The notes under the pieces: model-generated
Databases searched by the model: none
Told to the model about the DNA's origin: nothing
What the model saw: only the letters and a program-made list of their open reading frames with translations
Translations under genes and position numbers: made by a program
Shown: positions 7,377 through 12,171 of the stretch, in pieces
Numbering within the stretch: the first letter of the stretch is position 1
How the letters are laid out: every line of letters begins with the position of its first letter
Origin: JBEOJY01 sp040275305
Lineage (GTDB): Bacteria; Pseudomonadota; Alphaproteobacteria; UBA9219
Reading direction: 5' to 3'
NCBI GenBank assembly: GCA_040275305.1
Contig: JBEOJY010000017.1
Coordinates: forward strand, 1-12,171
DNA length: 12,171 nucleotides

Positions 7377-8214
7377 GACGCTCCCCTTTCCCAAGTCCGC
7401 CTTCCGCCCTGCGACTTAAAAGCATCATGATCTCCGCAGCCGTCTCTTCGATCGAACGCCTCGACACATCGATCACGGGACACCCTATACGAGCGAAAAA
7501 GCGCCGGGCTTCCTGAACCTCGCGCCTGACAATTTCTGGATCAATATAATCAGACTCACGATCTTCCGAAAGCATATGCATGCGGTTGCGCCGTATCTCT
7601 ATCAAGCTGTCAGGATCCTTGGTCAACCCGACCACGAGCGCGTTGCGAAGTCGCTCAATTCCTTCCGGAAAAGGACTCCCCGGAATAAGAGGAATGTTAG
7701 CGGCCTTAATCCCGCGATTGGCCAAATACATGCAGGTAGGGGTCTTGGATGTGCGCGACACGCCGAGCAAAATCACATCAGCCCCCTCCAATCCATCGAT
7801 TCCATGGCCATCGTCGCGTGCCAGCGCGTAATCCATCGCCTCGATCCGCGCAAAATATCCCTCGTCAAGCACATGCTGCTTGCCGGGCGCGCGCACGGAG
7901 GAAACGCCGAAATGCCGCGCCATTGCGTTCATGACAGGGTCCAGAACAGGAACCGCCTCAATCCCGCATTCGCGACAGAAACTCTCCAGCCCCTGCCGCA
8001 AGTCTTCATCGACAAATGTGTAAAGGACAAGCCCCGGCCACTGTTTCAACCCTCCAAGCGCGACGTCAAGCTGACGTCTGCTGCGGATCAGGCTCCAAAC
8101 ATGTTCCTGAACTTTAACCGCCTCATATTGAGCCAAACAAGCGCGCGCCATAGCGTTAATCGTCTCGCCAGTAGCGTCGGAAACCAGATGAAGGTGGAAC
8201 ATGGTTTCATTCAT
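7366..8214 (-). CDS. ppsR: PEP synthase / pyruvate phosphate dikinase regulatory protein (DUF299)
   Basis: Members of this family (PpsR/PDRP1, DUF299) are bifunctional ADP-dependent kinases and Pi-dependent phosphorylases. They switch phosphoenolpyruvate synthase or pyruvate phosphate dikinase off and on by modifying a threonine next to its catalytic histidine. The 282-residue product has the usual length. It shows the N-terminal HLHLVSDATGET motif (residues 7-18), the P-loop-like GVSRTSKTPT (151-160), and the conserved RNRMHML and RREVQEARRFF segments. Which partner, PEP synthase or PPDK, is not shown; in alphaproteobacteria PPDK is the frequent target. The start at 8214 lacks a clear ribosome binding site; a second in-frame ATG lies four codons later. 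It is first in the operon with aroE and coaE, and its 5' side faces the putative replication origin, as in Caulobacter. Confidence 0.93.
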   Translation of the reverse strand: MNETMFHLHLVSDATGETINAMARACLAQYEAVKVQEHVWSLIRSRRQLDVALGGLKQWPGLVLYTFVDEDLRQGLESFCRECGIEAVPVLDPVMNAMARHFGVSSVRAPGKQHVLDEGYFARIEAMDYALARDDGHGIDGLEGADVILLGVSRTSKTPTCMYLANRGIKAANIPLIPGSPFPEGIERLRNALVVGLTKDPDSLIEIRRNRMHMLSEDRESDYIDPEIVRREVQEARRFFARIGCPVIDVSRRSIEETAAEIMMLLSRRAEGGLGKGERHGE

Positions 8215-8240
8215 AGAAAGCCGAAAAAAGTGTGGAACTC

Positions 8241-8258
8241 AATCGTGACAAAACGATT
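8241..8258. repeat. Inverted repeat in front of ppsR
   Basis: AATCGT (8241-8246) and ACGATT (8253-8258) are perfect 6-bp inverted arms around GACAAA. The repeat lies about 27 bases upstream of the ppsR start. It could be an operator, a short hairpin in the ppsR leader, or part of the origin; none is proven. Confidence 0.4.
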
Positions 8259-8333
8259 CACAAGGCCGCTTAAGATCGGGGATAACTTGGCCTCCCCCTC
8301 CATCTTGCCATTCTCCTCCCCGCACCGCCAGAT

Positions 8334-8342
8334 TCATCCACA
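8334..8342 (+). promoter_or_regulatory. DnaA box (one mismatch)
   Basis: TCATCCACA differs at one position from TTATCCACA and resembles the TGATCCACA-type boxes of the Caulobacter origin. A GANTC methylation site (8331-8335) overlaps its start. It lies in the C-rich half of the origin. Confidence 0.55.
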
Positions 8343-8409
8343 CGAAAAAATTGTCCCCCGCCTCTCCGCCATCCCCCCTGTGAATATCGTGGAAAACTAA
8401 TCTTCAGAC

Positions 8410-8427
8410 TTATCCACGTTATCCACA
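8410..8427 (+). promoter_or_regulatory. Two abutting DnaA boxes
   Basis: TTATCCACG (8410-8418) and the perfect consensus TTATCCACA (8419-8427) stand head to tail with no spacer, a 9-bp period. The second box runs into the 12-bp palindrome CACAGATCTGTG (8424-8435), which overlaps TGTGCACA (8432-8439). This is the strongest DnaA-binding signal in the window. Confidence 0.85.
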
Positions 8428-8540
8428 GATCTGTGCACACCCTGTCTTTGCGCAAAAAATGCTACTCGAAACGCAAAGTTATCGCCTCAAGAAATTCGTC
8501 TGGTCTTAGAACAGAATCAGGCATAACCTCCCGTTAACCT

Positions 8541-8620
8541 GTGAATTCTTTTAATCCACATTTTTCACGTCCCTACTAACCTCAACCATTAATTAACTCT
8601 TATATTAAGATGGTAAAAAA
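8541..8620. other. AT-rich stretch, candidate DNA-unwinding element
   Basis: 23 of these 80 bases are G or C, and only 9 of 40 in 8581-8620, against more than half in neighbouring genes. It contains TAATCCACA (8552-8560), TTAATTAA (8589-8596) and TATATTAA (8601-8608), and ends just before the hemE ribosome binding site. It could serve as the unwinding element, as the hemE promoter (TATATT at 8601-8606 as a -10), or both. Confidence 0.5.
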
Positions 8621-8629
8621 AGAGGACCT

Positions 8630-9670
8630 ATGGAAAAACTGTTCTTAAGCACGTTAAATGGGCAACCGGGAAAACGCAAACCAGTATGGCTCATGCGACA
8701 AGCGGGGCGTTATCTTCCCGAATACCGCGCGCTGCGCAGCCAAGCAAAAAACTTTCTCGATCTATGCCTCACGCCGCAGCTAGCCAGCGCAATCACGCTT
8801 CAACCTATCGAGCGATACCATTTCGATGCGGCAATTATGTTTGCCGATATTCTTCTAATCCCCTACGCGCTCGGACAAGACCTAACCTTCCATGAAGGCG
8901 AAGGACCGCGTCTTCCTGGGCTGGAAAGCGCCGCTGCGTTAGCCAAGCTCTCCTACGCCCCGGAACGCCTCGCGCCTGTCGGGGAAACGCTCCAGCGCGT
9001 CCGGGAACGCCTTCCTGACGATGTCGCCTTAATTGGCTTCTGTGGCGCGCCATGGACCGTAGCCTGCTACATGATCGACGGGTCGAGCCATACGGGCTTC
9101 AGCCACACTTTGCGTTGGGCAAATTCATTAAAGTATGACTTGAACAAACTTATACAAATAATTGTAGAAGCAAGTGAAAGTTATTTGTGCAAACAAATAG
9201 AAGCAGGCGCGGAAGCACTCCAGATTTTCGACAGCTGGGCAGGACTTCTCGAAGGCGAAATGTTTGCGCAAGCCGTCATTGAGCCGACCAAGGAACTGGT
9301 TCGCCGGGTCAAAGCTCGCCACCCCCACATCCCGATCATTGGTTTTCCGCGTCAGGCGAGTCTGACGGACTATGCTGCTTATGCGCGAGAAACAGGGGTC
9401 GATGCCGTGAGCCTTGATCAGAGCGTGCCGCTCGTTTATGCCAGAGACAAGCTCCAGACCATGAAACCGGTGCAGGGAAACCTGTCCCCCGATCTCTTGG
9501 TTCGCGGAGGGGCGCCAATGCGCGAGGCGTTGGATGTTCTCTATAAGACCTTAGGACCTGAGCACATCATCAATCTAGGACACGGAGTGCTTCCGGCGAC
9601 GCCGCCCGAGCACGTCGCGGAGCTGGTCGATTGGGTGCGCGGCAACGAAGCGGCAGGAACGCGGAAATGA
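8630..9670 (+). CDS. hemE: Uroporphyrinogen decarboxylase
   Basis: HemE removes four carboxyl groups from uroporphyrinogen III to give coproporphyrinogen III in haem synthesis; it is a soluble TIM-barrel enzyme. The 346-residue product has the usual length. The N-terminal substrate motif PVWLMRQAGRYLPEYR (residues 18-33) carries the conserved arginines. The essential Asp is Asp73 in FADILLIP. GAPWTVACYMIDG (~139-151) contains the conserved Tyr, and NLGHGVLPATPPEHV near the end holds the conserved His. AGAGGA at 8621-8626 is a good ribosome binding site for the ATG at 8630. Its stop overlaps the start of hemH (ATGA at 9667-9670). Codons for residues ~164-190 are strikingly AT-rich compared with the rest. 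It borders the putative origin, as in other alphaproteobacteria. Confidence 0.97.
   Translation: MEKLFLSTLNGQPGKRKPVWLMRQAGRYLPEYRALRSQAKNFLDLCLTPQLASAITLQPIERYHFDAAIMFADILLIPYALGQDLTFHEGEGPRLPGLESAAALAKLSYAPERLAPVGETLQRVRERLPDDVALIGFCGAPWTVACYMIDGSSHTGFSHTLRWANSLKYDLNKLIQIIVEASESYLCKQIEAGAEALQIFDSWAGLLEGEMFAQAVIEPTKELVRRVKARHPHIPIIGFPRQASLTDYAAYARETGVDAVSLDQSVPLVYARDKLQTMKPVQGNLSPDLLVRGGAPMREALDVLYKTLGPEHIINLGHGVLPATPPEHVAELVDWVRGNEAAGTRK
9121..9200. other. AT-rich island inside hemE
   Basis: Direct count: 20 of 80 bases are G or C (25%), against 36 of 60 just before and 34 of 60 just after. The reading frame is intact but uses codons such as ATA, GTA, AGT and TTG rarely seen around it. It includes the perfect inverted repeat TATTTG (9182-9187) / CAAATA (9194-9199) around TGCAAA. 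Confidence 0.8.
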
Positions 9671-10719
9671 AAAAGATTGCAGTAGTGCTGATGAATCTTG
9701 GAGGTCCCGATGGGCCTGAGGCGGTCGAGCCATTTTTGTATAATCTTTTCAGTGACCCAGCCATCCTGCGTGTGCCGAATTGGCTACGGCGCCATTTTGC
9801 TAAGTTCATCGCGCGCCGACGCGGTAAAGTTGCCAAGGATATCTATGCGCAGATAGGCGGAAAATCGCCGATTCTGGAGAACACGCAGGCGCAGGCGCGC
9901 GCGCTTGAAAAGGCCATGAGTTCCACGGCGTGGATTCGCGGTTTTGTCGTGATGCGCTATTGGAAGCCGTATGCGGAAGACGCTCTGGCCGAGATCAAAC
10001 GCTTTGTGCCGGATGAAATAGTATTGCTACCGCTCTATCCCCAATTCTCGACGACAACGACCGAATCTTCGCTTGCGGCATGGCGGTTGGCTTCGCGGCA
10101 AGCGAAGTTGGACATCCCTGAATCCATCGTAAGCGCTTGGCCGACGCATCCGGGACTGATCGAAGCCTTTGCGTCGCTGGCGAGGCAGGCTTGGGAGAAC
10201 GCCTGCGAGACCTGCCCTCCCCTGCCCCACGGAGCCTATAACCAGCCGCGAATCCTGTTCTCGGCCCACGGCCTGCCCGAAAGCATCGTGCGCGCGGGCG
10301 ATCCCTACCCGGAGCAATGCAGACAAACAGCGGAAGCGATAGCCCGCGCCATGGGCATTCCCGATCTGGACTGGGTTCTGTGCTTTCAAAGTCGTGTAGG
10401 GCCCGTCAAATGGATCGGACCATCGACGGAGCGCGAGATCCGCCGCGCGGGAGCAGACAAGCGCCCGATCGTGATCGTGCCGATATCGTTCGTGTCGGAG
10501 CATTCGGAAACGCTGGTTGAAATCGACATCGAATACAGAAAATTAGCGAAGAAGTGCGACGTGCCATGCTTTATCTATGCCGGAACGCCCGGTACGCACC
10601 CCGCCTTCATCGCAGGTCTGGCCGATATGATCGTCGAAGCGCTACAGCAGCCTCGCCGGGAAGAATCGCCGCTTGGTTCCCCCTTCGGAGCGCTCGCCAA
10701 CATCCGCCAAACCGGCTAA
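9667..10719 (+). CDS. hemH: Ferrochelatase
   Basis: HemH inserts ferrous iron into protoporphyrin IX, the last step of protohaem synthesis, at the cytoplasmic membrane face. The 350-residue product opens with VVLMNLGGPD (residues 7-15). YWKPYAED (98-105) and LPLYPQFSTTTTES (121-134) are family motifs. The catalytic His is His201 in LFSAHGLPESIV, and the conserved Glu is Glu281 in SEHSETLVEID. CFQSRVGPVKWIGPST (239-254) is also conserved. No C-terminal iron-sulfur cysteines or membrane helix are seen. The start at 9667 forms an ATGA overlap with the hemE stop, indicating translational coupling. A frame-extending upstream start at 9631 inside hemE adds 12 non-conserved residues and was rejected. 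Confidence 0.97.
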   Translation: MKKIAVVLMNLGGPDGPEAVEPFLYNLFSDPAILRVPNWLRRHFAKFIARRRGKVAKDIYAQIGGKSPILENTQAQARALEKAMSSTAWIRGFVVMRYWKPYAEDALAEIKRFVPDEIVLLPLYPQFSTTTTESSLAAWRLASRQAKLDIPESIVSAWPTHPGLIEAFASLARQAWENACETCPPLPHGAYNQPRILFSAHGLPESIVRAGDPYPEQCRQTAEAIARAMGIPDLDWVLCFQSRVGPVKWIGPSTEREIRRAGADKRPIVIVPISFVSEHSETLVEIDIEYRKLAKKCDVPCFIYAGTPGTHPAFIAGLADMIVEALQQPRREESPLGSPFGALANIRQTG

Positions 10720-10737
10720 TCCCGTTAGGCAGCCGTC

Positions 10738-10757
10738 ATGCCCGCGAAAGCGGGCAT
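10738..10757. repeat. Palindromic dispersed-type repeat (REP-like hairpin)
   Basis: ATGCCCGC (10738-10745) and GCGGGCAT (10750-10757) form a perfect 8-bp stem closed by a GAAA tetraloop (10746-10749). With its flanks (GTCATGCCCGCGAAAGCGGG...) it resembles the GTCATTCCCGCGAAAGCGGGAATCC repeats scattered through many proteobacterial genomes. It lies between hemH and dnaQ with no T-run after it, so it is not a standard terminator. Only one copy is in this window. Confidence 0.75.
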
Positions 10758-10818
10758 CCAGCTTCCGACGTTGAAACAAGCGAAGAATGCCCAACTCCGA
10801 ATCCTGCACAAGGCTCCC

Positions 10819-11529
10819 ATGCGCGAAATCGTTTTCGATACCGAAACCACGGGCCTCGATCCGCTCAAAGGCCATCGTGTGGTTGAGATCGGTTGCGTCG
10901 AGCTGGTCAATCACCTATCGACCGGAAAACATTATCAAGTCTATCTGAACCCGGAACGCGACATGCCTGCCGAAGCGTCGCGCGTGCATGGACTGACCGG
11001 AGAATTCCTTGCCGATAAGCCTGTCTTCACCCAAATCGTCGATGATTTTCTGGAATTCATCGGCGACGCGCCGTTGATCGCGCACAACGCCGGGTTCGAT
11101 ATGGGCTTCATTAATGCCGAACTGACCCGCTCGGGCTTCAAGAAAATCGACAACGCCCGCGCCATCGACACGGCGGCGCTGGCGCGGCGAAAATTTCCCG
11201 GAGCGCCCGCCTCGCTTGACGCGTTGTGTAAGCGATTTAACGTCGATCTGTCAGGTCGCTCCCTGCACGGAGCCTTGCTCGACTCGCAGCTTCTAGCCGA
11301 AGTCTATCTGGCCCTTCTGGGAGGACGCCAAACGAGCCTCGCCATCGCGCCGGACGACGCAAGAGCGTCTTCAACTGAGCGAGGCAACCCCGGAGCGCAA
11401 GATTGCCCCGCAAACGCAACGCGCGAACGTCGCCCTCCCCGCCCCCATGCGCCGAGCGAAGACGAACTCGCCGCCCACGATGCCTTCCTCGCGCAAATCA
11501 TAGACCCGCTGTGGAAGAAGTTGTCCTGA
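10819..11529 (+). CDS. dnaQ: DNA polymerase III epsilon subunit (3'-5' exonuclease)
   Basis: DnaQ is the proofreading subunit of the replicative polymerase core. The 236-residue product starts directly with the Exo I motif FDTETTGLD (residues 5-13, acidic metal ligands Asp6 and Glu8). Exo II HNAGFDMGFINAEL follows (~93-106), and the Exo III-epsilon HxxxxxD motif lies in HGALLDSQLLAEVY. VHGLTGEFL is another family signature. The ~60 residues at the C-terminus, ending ...IDPLWKKLS, fit the segment that contacts the alpha subunit. The start at 10819 has AAGG six bases upstream; the longer frame from 10738 would translate the hairpin repeat (MPAKAGIQ...) and is rejected. In many alphaproteobacteria dnaQ follows coaE on the other side of the origin; here it follows hemH. 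Confidence 0.95.
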   Translation: MREIVFDTETTGLDPLKGHRVVEIGCVELVNHLSTGKHYQVYLNPERDMPAEASRVHGLTGEFLADKPVFTQIVDDFLEFIGDAPLIAHNAGFDMGFINAELTRSGFKKIDNARAIDTAALARRKFPGAPASLDALCKRFNVDLSGRSLHGALLDSQLLAEVYLALLGGRQTSLAIAPDDARASSTERGNPGAQDCPANATRERRPPRPHAPSEDELAAHDAFLAQIIDPLWKKLS

Positions 11530-11601
11530 CATTCCCGTCAGCATCATCGCTGCGAGAAGCTTTGCTGCTAAGCAATCTACCAAAGCCGCACAACGCATCC
11601 C

Positions 11602-12171
11602 CTACTTCTTCGCGCCGTTCGCCAGAGCCTTGATTTGCTCCTGCTGCGCCTTGACCGTAGCGGACAATTCCCGAACCATATTTTCGAGCTTATCGACCCG
11701 CGCGTCCTGCTCCTTGGCCTTGCCGTCGAACAGAGCCTTCAGCTCCTGAATGGCCTTGGCCAAAACGGCGATCAACTGCGGATACCGCACGCCGCTGATC
11801 TCCCCCTTTTCGTCATAAGTCGCAAAAAGCGGATTGATATCTAGCATTTCTTCAGCGATAAAGCCGAAATCATGCTTATCCCAGCCTTCCTTCTTGCCCT
11901 TGAAGTCGAAAGTAATCGGCTTCATGTCCAAAACATCTTTAAGCCCGATCATCATCGGTTTAATGTTTTCCTTAAACCGCCGCGAGGAAGAGCAATACGA
12001 TAAGACATTACCATTTTGGCAAACAGCGGTCGAACTCGCAGTGGTAAATGTTCCGACATATACCATGCCGTTGACATCAAGTTTCGAACTGCTGCGCGGC
12101 GTCGCCGTCCCGATGCCGACGCTTCCGGCGAAATAGCTGGTGCCGGTATCGGCGACATAGAGCGGATACCT
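11602..12171 (-). CDS. C-terminal part of a tail-fibre/adhesin-like protein with endosialidase chaperone (peptidase S74) domain
   Basis: The frame stays open to the window edge, so the gene begins beyond 12171 and only the last 189 residues are present; the internal ATG at 12066 is not the start. The upstream part contains the repeat-like SVGIGTATPRSSSKLDVNG, typical of trimeric phage tail fibres and bacterial surface proteins. The intramolecular chaperone domain begins at SSRRFKENIK. In this family the Ser at this junction and the following Lys carry out autocleavage after folding the trimer. FGFIAEEMLDINP and RYPQLIAVLAKAIQELK are conserved, and the domain ends in a long coiled coil (~50 residues, heptad pattern, to ALANGAKK). 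It is therefore probably a trimeric, self-processing fibre protein of phage or cell surface. It faces the opposite way to dnaQ, 72 bases from it; no strong terminator was seen between them. Confidence 0.88.
   Translation of the reverse strand, partial: RYPLYVADTGTSYFAGSVGIGTATPRSSSKLDVNGMVYVGTFTTASSTAVCQNGNVLSYCSSSRRFKENIKPMMIGLKDVLDMKPITFDFKGKKEGWDKHDFGFIAEEMLDINPLFATYDEKGEISGVRYPQLIAVLAKAIQELKALFDGKAKEQDARVDKLENMVRELSATVKAQQEQIKALANGAKK

Larger units (their letters stand above)
8215..8629. other. oriC: Putative chromosomal replication origin (oriC)
   Basis: A 415-base gene-free interval between divergent ppsR and hemE. Seen directly: a perfect DnaA box TTATCCACA (8419-8427); one-mismatch boxes TTATCCACG (8410-8418), TCATCCACA (8334-8342) and TAATCCACA (8552-8560), all on the plus strand; weaker reverse matches near 8379-8387 and 8387-8397; an AT-rich end (9 G/C in 8581-8620); a strongly C-rich tract on the other side; three GANTC sites; and several TTAA motifs. 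Established knowledge: alphaproteobacterial origins such as that of Caulobacter lie beside hemE, and DUF299 is the other neighbour there. Genes on both sides mainly point outward. Origin function is inferred; promoters for both flanking genes must also lie here. No TTAA-N7-TTAA CtrA site was found, only TTAA-N8-TTAA. Confidence 0.82.

Noticed and set aside
8291..8380. G-quadruplex on the minus strand from four G-runs
   Set aside because: Loops between the runs are far longer than the usual limit of about seven bases.
7576..8400. 274-codon plus-strand ORF opposite ppsR running into the origin
   Set aside because: Low-plausibility composition; opposite a complete DUF299 gene and extending into the DnaA-box region.
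10738..10818. N-terminal extension of DnaQ starting MPAKAGIQ
   Set aside because: It is the translation of the palindromic repeat; the conserved Exo I motif begins right after the ATG at 10819, which has its own ribosome binding site.
11562..11575. TTGCT-GCTA-AGCAA hairpin as dnaQ terminator
   Set aside because: Only five base pairs and no T-run on either strand.
1..12171. CRISPR array, tRNA/rRNA genes, transposases, toxin-antitoxin or defence genes
   Set aside because: Looked for on both strands and not seen.

Overview
The window looks like the chromosomal replication-origin neighbourhood of an alphaproteobacterium. The main evidence is a 415-bp gene-free, divergent interval (8215-8629) between a DUF299 kinase/phosphorylase regulator (ppsR-type) and hemE. 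It holds a perfect DnaA box, three one-mismatch boxes and an AT-rich stretch. A hemE-linked origin is the arrangement known from Caulobacter crescentus and Rickettsia, and ori / DUF299 / (maf) / aroE / coaE is the familiar alphaproteobacterial order. Coding DNA is moderately GC-rich. The exact genus cannot be told from the sequence.

Layout. 1-481: no convincing gene; a possible promoter, short repeats and two doubtful small ORFs. 482-3358 (minus): recN and, upstream of it, bamD, whose product carries an unusual charged C-terminal tail. 3504-5926 (plus): a GT4 glycosyltransferase followed by an O-antigen-ligase-like membrane protein, a small surface-polysaccharide operon. 5921-8214 (minus): the tightly packed operon ppsR-aroE-coaE, read in the order 8214 to 5921. 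8215-8629: the putative oriC. 8630-10719 (plus): hemE-hemH, overlapping by four bases. 10738-10757: a dispersed-type hairpin repeat. 10819-11529 (plus): dnaQ. 11602-12171 (minus): the C-terminal end of a phage-tail/adhesin-like protein with an endosialidase-chaperone (peptidase S74) domain, cut by the window edge.

Most genes point away from the putative origin on both sides and so are co-directional with replication (ppsR, aroE, coaE, bamD and recN leftward; hemE, hemH and dnaQ rightward). The polysaccharide pair and the S74 gene are head-on. The housekeeping genes cover DNA repair and fidelity (recN, dnaQ), outer-membrane assembly (bamD), CoA and shikimate synthesis (coaE, aroE), control of PEP-forming enzymes (ppsR) and the late haem pathway (hemE, hemH). 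I see no defence system, CRISPR array, transposase or clearly new multi-gene system. The most rewarding items are the origin, an abrupt 25% GC island inside hemE, the BamD tail, the missing maf with displaced dnaQ, and the S74 protein.
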